From: Acidisphaera sp035272265
Lineage (GTDB): Bacteria; Pseudomonadota; Alphaproteobacteria; Acetobacterales; Acetobacteraceae
Assembly (NCBI GenBank): GCA_035272265.1
Contig: DATEQV010000162.1
Location: 1 to 64,000, forward strand
Direction: 5' to 3'
Length of the DNA stretch: 64,000 nt
The stretch's first letter is position 1, and the number at the start of each line of letters is the position of its first letter. The translations under genes were made by a program, and so were the position numbers. Below are positions 55,810 through 64,000 of the stretch, piece by piece. The notes under the pieces were generated by a model that was given only the letters and a program-made list of their open reading frames with translations, did not search any database and was not told the DNA's origin.

Positions 55810-57217
55810 AGCCGTAGCCGCTCGGTCGTCGCTCGGGCTGCCGCCCGCGCAACGGCGATGGGCATCCGTCACGATCGGCATCGCCGTCGGCATGGCCACG
55901 CTCGACTCCGCGATCGCGAATACGGCGCTGCCGATCATCGCGCGCGACCTGCACGCGACCGCGGCCGCATCGGTATGGGTCGTCAACGCCTACCAGCTGG
56001 CGATGATCGCGACATTGCTGCCGCTGGCCGCACTCGGCGACATCGTCGGACATCGGCGCGTCTATGCCTGGGGGCTGCTGCCGTTCACCGTCGCCTCGCT
56101 CGGCTGTGCGCTGGCGTGGTCCCTGCCCTCGCTCGCCTTCGCGCGCGTCATTCAGGGCATCGGCGCGAGTGCCGCGATGAGCGTCAACACCGCGCTGATC
56201 CGGTTCTCCTACCCGCCCGAGCGCCTGGGATTCGGGGTGGGGCTGAACGCGATGATCGTCGGCACGGCGTTCGCGATCGGGCCGACCGTCGCGTCGATGA
56301 TCCTGTCGGTGGGGCCGTGGCCCTGGCTGTTCGCCGTCAACGTGCCGTTCGGCGTGGTGGCGCTCGTGCTCGCGGGGCGGACGCTGCCGCCCAGCCCTCC
56401 CGCCAACTACCGCTTCGCGCGCGTCGTGGCGACGCTGGTAACGGTCACCTTCGCCGTGCTCGTCTTCGGGCTGGAAGAGGCGGCGCATGGCGGCACGCTG
56501 CCGCACGTTGTGCCGCTGTTGGTGGTCGCCGCAATGCTGGCCGTGGTGCTGCTGCGCGCGCAGAAGGGGCATCCGGCGCCGATGCTTCCGGTCGATCTGT
56601 TCCGCCGCCCGCAATTCGCGTTGTCGTCGGCCACCGCGATCGCGGCATTCGCCGCCCAGGGAATCGCGTTCGTGGCCCTGCCGTTCTTCTTCCAGCACAC
56701 CCTCGGCAGGTCGGTGGTCGAGACCGGGTTCCTGATGACGCCCTGGCCGGCGATCACCGCGATCATGGCGCCCATCGCCGGCGGCCTGTCGGACCGCTAC
56801 CCGGCGGGCATCCTGGGCGGGATCGGGATGGCGATCCTCAGCGTGGGGCTGCTTTCGCTCGTGTGGCTGCCGGCCGATCCGGGCGCGCTGGCAATCGGCT
56901 GGCGGATGGCGGTGTGCGGCGCGGGCTTCGGCTTCTACCAGTCGCCCAACCTGCGGGCGATCATGTCGAGCGCCCCGCCCGAGCGTGCCGGCGGGGCGAG
57001 CGGGATCGTCGCGGTGTCGCGCCTGCTCGGGCAGACGACGGGGGCGGCGCTGGTGGCGTTCTGCTTCGGCGTGTCGGACCGGTCGGGTCCGCTGATCGCG
57101 ATCGGACTCGGCGCGGGATTCGCGGCGGTCTCGGCAGTGATCAGCGCGTCGCGGCTGGCCGCGCCTACATCAGCCCCGCGCCCTGCAGCCCGCCGAACAC
57201 ACCCACCAGGCAGGTGA
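55793..57217 (+). CDS. MFS drug exporter, EmrB/QacA-like
   Basis: The product is 474 residues; the only in-frame start is TTG 55793, inside the end of the preceding gene. First spans VTIGIAVGMATLDSAIANTA and IARDLHATAAASVWVVNAYQ with motif A as GDIVGHRRVYAWG. About 13-14 hydrophobic segments point to the DHA2 family of proton-driven exporters. Overlaps the last 53 bases of the convergent Nramp gene. Substrates cannot be predicted. Confidence 0.83.
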   Translation: MPPRSEAVAARSSLGLPPAQRRWASVTIGIAVGMATLDSAIANTALPIIARDLHATAAASVWVVNAYQLAMIATLLPLAALGDIVGHRRVYAWGLLPFTVASLGCALAWSLPSLAFARVIQGIGASAAMSVNTALIRFSYPPERLGFGVGLNAMIVGTAFAIGPTVASMILSVGPWPWLFAVNVPFGVVALVLAGRTLPPSPPANYRFARVVATLVTVTFAVLVFGLEEAAHGGTLPHVVPLLVVAAMLAVVLLRAQKGHPAPMLPVDLFRRPQFALSSATAIAAFAAQGIAFVALPFFFQHTLGRSVVETGFLMTPWPAITAIMAPIAGGLSDRYPAGILGGIGMAILSVGLLSLVWLPADPGALAIGWRMAVCGAGFGFYQSPNLRAIMSSAPPERAGGASGIVAVSRLLGQTTGAALVAFCFGVSDRSGPLIAIGLGAGFAAVSAVISASRLAAPTSAPRPAARRTHPPGR

Positions 57218-58439
57218 TCGCCGCCACGCCGATCACCACCCAGCGATAGGCGCCGCGCAGCCGGTGCGCCGCGGGCAGCGCCCTGATCGCGAGCGCGATC
57301 AGGAAGCCGAGCACCAGCGGCAGCAGGAAGGCGTTCATCACCTGCACACCGACGTTCAGCGACACGAGGTTCGGCCACACCGCCACGAGCACGGCGCCGC
57401 CGATGACGCAGACCGTGTAGACGCCGTAGAATCACCTCGCCTCGAACGGCTTGAATTCCAGCGAGCGGCGATAGCCGGTCACCTCGCCCAGTCCCCAGGC
57501 GAAGGCGAGCGAGGTCACGATCGCCGCGACCATGCCGGCGCCGAGCACGCCGATGCCGAACACCAGCTTGCCCACATGGTCGCCGAGGAACGGGGTCAGC
57601 GCGCCGCTCATGTCGCCGACGGTGTTGAGCGTGGCGTCCGCCTTGGTCTGGCCGATGGTCGCCGCACAGGCCACCAGCACCGCCGCCATGACGAGCTGGG
57701 TGACGAGGGCGCCTAAGGCGGTGTCCCAGCGCGCGGCCGCAAGGTGTTCAGGCCGCAGCTTTTTGTCCGCCACCGCCGGCTGCTGATAGAAGATCATCCA
57801 CGGCATGATCACCGCGCCGATGTTGGCGGCGGCGAGGTAGAGGTAGTCGGTGTTGCGGAACGGGATGTCGACCGAGTCGCGCAGCATGTCGTGGACGTTC
57901 GGATGCGCCGCCCAGGCGACGCCGAAGAAGGCAAGCTCGAACAGCCCGAGCGCGATCGCCACGCGCTCGACCCGGCGGTAGGACCCGGTCAGCACCACCG
58001 CGAGCAGCGCCGAGGCGCCGATCGCCAGGCTGATCCAGCGCGGCAGGCCATACATCTCGCCCACCCCGGCCACGCCGGCGAACTCGGTCAGCAGCGCGCC
58101 GACCACCGCCGCGCCGAGGCCGGCGGCCGATACCCAGGCCCAGACCGGGCCGAACGTGTCGCGGATCAGCTCGCCATGGCCGCGGCCGGTGAACACGCCG
58201 AGGGGGACTGTCAGTTCCTGCGTCATGTATAGGATCGGGATCAGGATAAGCTGCAAAAGCAGGAGCTTGTAGCCCCATTGCACGCCGCTCTGCCCGGCGG
58301 TGATGACGCTGCCGACGTCGGTGTCGGCCAGCATGACGACGATCCCCGGCCCGAAGACGGCAACGAAGCGACGCCAGGAGGAGGCAGTTTGCGCCCTCTG
58401 CCGAACGGCCATGTCGCTCACGCGTCGGGTCTCCTGCAC
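57165..58439 (-). pseudogene. Nramp divalent-metal transporter with an in-frame TGA
   Basis: Nramp signatures include the metal-site motif [15 protein letters not shown] (DPGN region replaced by DTDVG), ATIGQTKADATLNTVGDMSG, and YLAAANIGAVIMPWMIFYQQ. The frame halts at TGA 57434-57432 after EFKPFEAR, then continues in the same frame with FYGVYTVCVIGGAVLVAVWP and LVSLNVGVQVMNAFLLPLVL to the expected C-terminus at 57165. A TGG to TGA change explains it. An Mn2+/Fe2+ importer is expected, but the metal-site change DTDVG makes the substrate uncertain. Whether the truncated 335-residue form works is doubtful. Confidence 0.8.
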
Positions 58440-58447
58440 GGGGGCTA

Positions 58448-58466
58448 CTTGCGAATGCTTCGCAAG
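58448..58466. promoter_or_regulatory. Palindromic Fur/Mur-type operator before the Nramp gene
   Basis: Perfect arms CTTGCGAA (58448-58455) and TTCGCAAG (58459-58466) around TGC, eight bases upstream of the Nramp ATG. From memory it resembles boxes of alphaproteobacterial Mur/Fur regulators (TTGCNAAT..TTNGCAA-like). Metal-responsive control of the transporter is therefore likely. Confidence 0.6.
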
Positions 58467-58578
58467 ATCAACAGACCTATGCTGCGCCGCGAAGGCCTGT
58501 CAATCGGCGCCGCTCTCCGGCGGATTGATCGTTGGGCGTTGTTGCCCGACAAGCGCGCGCCGTGGGCGAAAGACCGAC

Positions 58579-59924
<1,346 letters not shown>

Positions 59925-59928
<4 letters not shown>

Positions 59929-60332
59929 TCCATTTCGACCAGCGCGAGATACTCGGACGGCAGCGGGATGCGCACGCCGCGCCAGGGATTGAGGACCAGC
60001 AGGTCGTTGTCACTGCTCACAATCGTGCCGGCATTGGCGGCGAGTGCAAGCTCAAGGTACTTGTCATCCTTTGCGTCGCGACAGTCCTCTACTCGGACGG
60101 TCGGCTCAATCCAGTTCGCAATCCGATAGACAATGCCCAGCACGAAATCCCGCCGTACAGACGTGATCTTAGGCGCCAGATGGGGCCGGTTGAGGACACC
60201 GACGAGTTCGCCATGCACCTCGGTAGATAAAGCGAGTTTGTCGAATTGTGCAGCCCGCAACAGGGCCCTTTCCGGGACGCTGTCGGCCTTCAATGCCGCG
60301 CCAATAAGGGTGGATACATCGAATACAATCAC
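59925..60332 (-). CDS. PIN-domain toxin
   Basis: The product is 135 residues of the 'putative toxin-antitoxin component, PIN family' type. Acidic residues for metal binding: [14 protein letters not shown] (Asp5), a mid Glu in [15 protein letters not shown], and the late [20 protein letters not shown] and [13 protein letters not shown] toxins are RNases. ATG 60332 overlaps the end of the antitoxin gene (ATGA-type). Confidence 0.85.
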
Positions 60333-60595
60333 GCTTTGGGCGTGCGCTCACGGCGCTCCGCGTTGTACGCCTCCAGCTCTGCGTCGATATCTGGATCGGT
60401 CAGGCCCGCCGCTCTCGCTTCAGCCTTCAACTCGGCAATCGCCTCAGCAAGCGCTTGAACAAGTGGATTCGGCCCTGGACGCGGGACCAGGATTTCGCTC
60501 AGAAGGCGCCCTGCGACGGCACGGTTGCGTTCGTCAGCAAGCACTGCTGCCGCTCGCTGCTCGACCGGAATCGTCACGTCAACCAAATCGTCCAT
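60329..60595 (-). CDS. Antitoxin paired with the PIN toxin
   Basis: The product is 88 residues; GGAGG before ATG 60595. It opens MDDLVDVTIPVEQRAAAVLA, has a helix-rich middle and ends in a charged tail ([15 protein letters not shown]), as antitoxins do. It does not clearly fall into a named DNA-binding fold. Identification rests on size and on the four-base overlap with the PIN gene. Confidence 0.7.
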   Translation of the reverse strand: MDDLVDVTIPVEQRAAAVLADERNRAVAGRLLSEILVPRPGPNPLVQALAEAIAELKAEARAAGLTDPDIDAELEAYNAERRERTPKA

Positions 60596-60653
60596 TCGGA
60601 ACCTCCGAAGGCAATATATGCTCCAAAGCTCGTGAGATCACGGGTTCAAACCG

Positions 60654-61472
60654 ATGACCGGCCGCGACGGCGACGCCGATCTGCGCCCGATCGGCAACAG
60701 CCCGGTCATCGTGCTCGTGGGCCCGCAACTGGCCGATAATATAGGTGCGGTCGCCCGCGCGATGGCCAATGGCGGGCTGTTCCACCTGCGCCTCGTCGCC
60801 CCACGCGACGGCTGGCCGCAGCCGAAGGCGTGGCGCAACGCGTCGGGCGCGGGACGCATTCTCGATGCGGCAACAACCCACGACACGGTGGCCGATGCGA
60901 TCGCCGACCTGCATCGCGTGCTCGCCACCTGCCCTCGCCCGCGCCACGTCATCAAGCCGGTGCTGACGGCACGGGGTGCCGCCGCGGAACTGCGCGCGAT
61001 CTGCGCGCGCGACTTGCGAACGGGCGTGCTGTTCGGACCCGAACGGGCGGGGCTGGACAACGACGACCTCGCCGCGGCCGACACGCTGATCCGCTATCCG
61101 CTCAATCCCGCCTTCATGTCGCTCAACCTGGCACAGGCCGTGATGGTGCTGGCGTACGAGTGGTGGACGGCAGCGGACGAAACCTTGCCGCGCACGCTGA
61201 TGACCAACGAGACGCGGATCGCGACGAAGGGCGAGCTGGAAAACTTTCTGTCGCATCTGATCGCCGAGCTCGACGCCTGCGGGTTCCTGCGCAACCTGCC
61301 CAAACGCCCCGGCATGGTCCGCAACATCCGCCACTTCTTCGAACGCGGCGAGGTCACCGAACAGGAGCTCCGCACGCTGCACGGCGTGGTGACGGAACTC
61401 GCGAGGGGCCGACGCAGCCTCGGCCGGGACGAAACCACGACGGACGAACGCAAGGCTCAAGGCGGGTCGTAG
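60654..61472 (+). CDS. TrmJ-like SPOUT RNA methyltransferase
   Basis: The product is 272 residues. SPOUT features: VIVLVGPQLADNIGAVARAM (motif 1), RDLRTGVLFGPERAGLDNDD (motif 2) and IRYPLNPAFMSLNLAQAVMV (motif 3, with the trefoil-knot Asn). Homologues make 2'-O-methyl at position 32 of tRNA (TrmJ). The C-terminal NETRIATKGELENFLSHLIA extension is of the TrmJ type. The ribosome-binding site before ATG 60654 is weak. Confidence 0.85.
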   Translation: MTGRDGDADLRPIGNSPVIVLVGPQLADNIGAVARAMANGGLFHLRLVAPRDGWPQPKAWRNASGAGRILDAATTHDTVADAIADLHRVLATCPRPRHVIKPVLTARGAAAELRAICARDLRTGVLFGPERAGLDNDDLAAADTLIRYPLNPAFMSLNLAQAVMVLAYEWWTAADETLPRTLMTNETRIATKGELENFLSHLIAELDACGFLRNLPKRPGMVRNIRHFFERGEVTEQELRTLHGVVTELARGRRSLGRDETTTDERKAQGGS

Positions 61473-62251
61473 CTCAGGCTCCACTCCGGCGTGGTGAGCC
61501 AGCAGCGCGACGGGTCGGCGGGGCGATGCCAGAGCAGGCTGCGCACCCGCTCGACGCCCCCATGCATGAGCGCCGCACGCAGCGCCGAGTCATCCGCGCT
61601 GCCCGCAGCCCCTTCCGCGCACACGAAGTCCACGCGGCAGAGCTCGCTCGCCGCGAAGCCGGAATCCACACGCTCGATCAGCAGCGCCACGCCGTAGCCA
61701 TGACGCGAGCCGGCACACAGCGGGAAGATCAGCCGGCCGCCCGGACCGAGGTGGTCGATCCACGGCGGCGGGAACGTCGGAATGCCGAAGTTGACGTAGA
61801 CGCGGTCGCACGTCGCGGTCGGAAACCGCGTGCCGTCGGCGTGGCGGACCGTCACGTTGGGGTAGCCGGCGAGATAGGCGGCGGCGCGCGTCGCCAACTC
61901 GTCGTCATACTCCACCGCGATCACCTGCCCCTCGGGGCCGACCAGATGCGACAGGATCGCCGTGTAGTAGCCGGTGCCGGCGCCGATATGGACGACGCGC
62001 AGGCCCGGCCGGACCTGCAGGTGGTGCAGCAGCAGCGCATGCAGACATGGGCTGCCGTTGTTCACGCCGCGCGCCGGGTCGAGCGAGACCAGCACGTCGG
62101 CGTACAGCCTCTCGGCCTGGCCGGCGGGGATGCTGCGAAAGCCGAACGCGGAACTGGCCGGCCAGGGCGGCGGCCCGAGGAAAGCCTCACGAGGCACGGC
62201 GGCAAAGGCATCCTCCACCGCCGGATCGACGACGCCCGCGCGGCGCAGCAT
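61457..62251 (-). CDS. Protein-L-isoaspartate methyltransferase-like protein
   Basis: The product is 264 residues from ATG 62251; the frame is open further upstream, and DYAREMLRRAGVVDP suggests a few more N-terminal residues with no ATG/GTG/TTG to begin them. SAM-binding HIGAGTGYYTAILSHLVGPEG is the PCMT motif I, and FGFRSIPAGQAERLYADVLV precedes it. PCMT proteins repair isoaspartate, but this family also includes proteins of other roles (the tail LLWHRPADPSRCWLTTPEWS is not typical). Overlaps trmJ by 16 bases. Confidence 0.7.
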   Translation of the reverse strand: MLRRAGVVDPAVEDAFAAVPREAFLGPPPWPASSAFGFRSIPAGQAERLYADVLVSLDPARGVNNGSPCLHALLLHHLQVRPGLRVVHIGAGTGYYTAILSHLVGPEGQVIAVEYDDELATRAAAYLAGYPNVTVRHADGTRFPTATCDRVYVNFGIPTFPPPWIDHLGPGGRLIFPLCAGSRHGYGVALLIERVDSGFAASELCRVDFVCAEGAAGSADDSALRAALMHGGVERVRSLLWHRPADPSRCWLTTPEWSLSYDPP

Positions 62252-62300
62252 CTCCCTCGCGTAGTCGAGCCGGACTGCCTCGGGGACGGGGGGCTGCGTC

Positions 62301-63419
62301 TTAGCGCGCGCGGCTGAGCGTGTAGCTCGCCGCGTCCAGAAGCGCCCGGCGGATCGGCGTATCCGGGAAAACATCAAGCGCCGCGCACGCGTCGGCGGCA
62401 TAGCGCGCCGCGCGGTCGATCGTCGTACCGATCGCGCCGCGCTGCTCGACCAGCCGCATCGCATGTTCGAGGTCGTCGGCGGTCTGCTCGCTTTCCTCGA
62501 TGGTGCGCCGCCAGAACTCGCGTTCGGCCGCGTCGCCCGCCGCATACGCCGCCAGCACCGGCAGCGTGATCTTCCCCTCGCGGAAATCGTCGCCGACGGT
62601 CTTGCCGAGCACCGCCTGGTCCGCCGCATAGTCGAGCGCGTCATCGACGAGCTGGAACGCGACGCCCAGGTTGTGGCCGTAGCGCGCGAGCGCCTGCTCC
62701 TCGGCCTCCGGCCGGTCGGCGACGACCCCGGCCACCTGGCAGGCGGCGGCGAACAGGGCGGCGGTCTTGCCCTCGATCACCGCGAGGTAGCGGTCCTCGG
62801 TCGTCGACAGGTCGTTCTGCGTGACCAGCTGCAGCACCTCGCCCTCGGCGATCGTCGCCGCCGCGCGCGAGAGGATCGCCAGCACGCGCAGCGAGCCGTC
62901 CTCGACCATCAGCTCGAAGGCGCGGGCGAACAGGAAGTCGCCGACCAGCACGGAGGCCTTGTTGCCGAACACCGCATTGGCGCTGGCGAGGCCGCGGCGC
63001 AGCGCACTGTCGTCGACCACATCGTCGTGCAGCAGGGTGGCGGTGTGGATGAACTCGACGCAGGCGGCGAGGCTGACGTGGCGGTCGCCGCCGGCATAGC
63101 CGCACAGCTTGGCGCAGGACAGCGTCAGCAGCGGGCGCAGCCGCTTGCCGCCGGCGGCGACGATGTGTGCGGCCAATTGCGGGATCAGCTCGACCGGGCT
63201 CTGCATCCGCGCAACGATGGTGCGGTTGCAGCGGGCGAGGTCGTCCTGCACCAGCGAGAGCAGCGCGGTCAGCGCGTCCTCGCCATGGGCCTGCCCGGCC
63301 GGGATCGGGTCAGGACCAGATGCACGCAGGCTGCCGACGGCGCCCAAACCACTCTCCCAGCTTTGATTGTGCGATTGCTGCTTGCGCGGCGACACGGGCA
63401 AGATATCGGCCGTGCGCAA
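62301..63419 (-). CDS. ispB: Polyprenyl (octaprenyl/decaprenyl) diphosphate synthase
   Basis: The product is 372 residues from TTG 63419; TTG 63347 is an alternative, as the first 40 residues are not conserved. First Asp-rich motif HTATLLHDDVVDDSALRRG and second FQLVDDALDYAADQ, with AAGGKRLRPLLTLS near residue 90, show a long-chain E-prenyl synthase making the ubiquinone side chain. Divergent from the DUF2007 gene. Confidence 0.92.
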   Translation of the reverse strand: MRTADILPVSPRKQQSHNQSWESGLGAVGSLRASGPDPIPAGQAHGEDALTALLSLVQDDLARCNRTIVARMQSPVELIPQLAAHIVAAGGKRLRPLLTLSCAKLCGYAGGDRHVSLAACVEFIHTATLLHDDVVDDSALRRGLASANAVFGNKASVLVGDFLFARAFELMVEDGSLRVLAILSRAAATIAEGEVLQLVTQNDLSTTEDRYLAVIEGKTAALFAAACQVAGVVADRPEAEEQALARYGHNLGVAFQLVDDALDYAADQAVLGKTVGDDFREGKITLPVLAAYAAGDAAEREFWRRTIEESEQTADDLEHAMRLVEQRGAIGTTIDRAARYAADACAALDVFPDTPIRRALLDAASYTLSRAR

Positions 63420-63467
63420 AACGGGTCAAGGCGAACGCCCGGGCCGCCGCGCCGCGCCTGGAGGGAT

Positions 63468-63674
63468 ATGCGCACCATCGCCCGATCGAACGACTGGGTA
63501 CGCCTGAGTTTCCTGTCGGCCCTGCTGGCCGATGCCGGGATCGAGGCCGTCCTGCTCGACGCCCATGCGAGCATCATGGACGGCAGCATCGGCGCGATCC
63601 CGCGCCGGCTGGCGGTGGCGGACGAGGACGAAACGCGAGCTCGCCGGGTGCTGGCAGAGGCTGGCGAGAGCTGA
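63468..63674 (+). CDS. DUF2007 small protein
   Basis: The product is 68 residues with GGAGGG before ATG 63468. It opens MRTIARSNDWVRLSFLSALL, has DAGIEAVLLDAHAS and PRRLAVADEDETRARRVLAE, the pattern of the DUF2007 family (a small alpha/beta fold of unknown role). It precedes the methyltransferase by 11 bases and is probably co-transcribed. Confidence 0.8.
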   Translation: MRTIARSNDWVRLSFLSALLADAGIEAVLLDAHASIMDGSIGAIPRRLAVADEDETRARRVLAEAGES

Positions 63675-63685
63675 TCCCGGTCACT

Positions 63686-64000
63686 ATGGGCGGGGTCACG
63701 TGGGGCACGCTGATGGGGGGGCGGGTGCGCTACGCCCAGCCAGCCGAGGGCTTCCGCAGCGGAATCGAGCCGGTCCTGCTGGGGGCCGCGGTGCCGGCGC
63801 GGCAGGGCGAGCGCGTGCTGGAGGCGGGCAGCGGCGCGGGGGCCGGGTTGCTGTGCCTCGCGCACCGGACCGGCACGGGGGGGGTCGGCGTCGAGCTGGA
63901 CCCGGCGCTGGCGGAGATCGCGGCGGGCAACGCGGCGGCGAACGGGTTCGAGGGGCTGCGCTTCGTCGCCGCCGATATCGGACAGTGGATGTGCGACGCA
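63686..64000 (+). CDS. TrmN6-like tRNA1(Val) methyltransferase, partial at window end
   Basis: The first 105 residues are visible. MGGRVRYAQPAEGFRSGIEP, then motif I EAGSGAGAGLLCLAHRTGTG and GVGVELDPALAEIAAGNAAA fit a small-domain methyltransferase (MTS) of the TrmN6/YfiC group that modifies A37 of tRNA-Val. The C-terminal half, including the catalytic NPPY motif, lies outside the window, so the assignment is not final. Confidence 0.72.
   Translation, partial: MGGVTWGTLMGGRVRYAQPAEGFRSGIEPVLLGAAVPARQGERVLEAGSGAGAGLLCLAHRTGTGGVGVELDPALAEIAAGNAAANGFEGLRFVAADIGQWMCDA

Noticed and set aside
52198..55986. 1262-codon open frame antisense to the NfnAB-like gene
   Set aside because: The plus strand carries all cofactor motifs; the antisense frame is low in hydrophobic residues and has no motif.
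60632..60655. tRNA T-arm-like GGTTCAAACC before the trmJ-like gene
   Set aside because: The flanking arms do not pair over five bases and no D or anticodon arm fits; taken as chance.

Overview
The window is GC-rich bacterial DNA with very GC-biased third codon positions. Gene content and order point to an alphaproteobacterium of the Rhodospirillales, probably Acetobacteraceae. The evidence is the block argS - SPOR protein - nagZ - M50 protease - scpA - scpB - tatB - tatC - serS, a GMC dehydrogenase with its twin-arginine small subunit and cytochrome c, glnB-glnA, and a small ribbon-helix-helix protein of the type common in these orders. The family assignment is inference; no 16S gene is present.

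Layout. 1-3.3 kb: a tandemly duplicated TonB-C-domain secreted protein gene (one copy frameshifted) and a frameshifted tonB. 3.3-5 kb: a RibD-like/GNAT fused reading frame and a composite palindromic repeat. 5-15 kb: the argS-to-serS block on the + strand, with argS in frame behind a 395-codon extension that carries a second kind of palindromic repeat. 15-18 kb: an operon for a GMC dehydrogenase, its Tat-exported small subunit, a VOC protein and cytochrome c. 18-24 kb: rplM-rpsI, a sugar-acid-type dehydratase behind a palindromic operator, an SDR protein, a GH108 muramidase-like protein and an M20 amidohydrolase. 24-31 kb: MarC, a polar amino-acid ABC permease and binding protein, and a branched-chain amino-acid ABC set (livKHMGF). 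31-35 kb: a TPR/DUF4214/methyltransferase protein and a large membrane protein. 35-41 kb: tRNA-His, an aminotransferase, glnB, glnA (with a sigma-54-like promoter) and ftsK. 41-52 kb: a TPR secreted protein, a phosphofructokinase, DedA, a hexapeptide-repeat protein, prpE, DUF485, a frameshifted actP and a MazEF-like pair. 52-64 kb: a 1154-residue NfnAB-like fused flavoprotein, an MFS exporter, an interrupted Nramp Mn transporter behind an intact palindromic operator, cysS, a PIN toxin-antitoxin pair, trmJ-like, PCMT-like, polyprenyl synthase, DUF2007 and a partial tRNA methyltransferase.

How the genes work together. Translation (argS, serS, cysS, S9, L13, tRNA-His), chromosome segregation (scpAB, ftsK), Tat export (tatBC, with at least one clear Tat substrate in the window), nitrogen control (glnB-glnA plus amino-acid uptake) and acetate/propionate use (actP, DUF485, prpE) account for most genes. 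tatA is absent from its usual place beside tatB. Five loci carry single-base lesions (TonB-C copy 1, tonB, a small coiled-coil gene, actP, and a TGA stop in the Mn transporter). So many lesions, some in useful genes, may reflect residual sequencing error as well as real decay.

The items most worth following up are the NfnAB-like fusion with an unknown N-terminal domain, the ArgS extension, the CTG start of nagZ, the TonB-C duplication array, and the operator-like palindromes in front of the dehydratase, mazE-like and Nramp genes.
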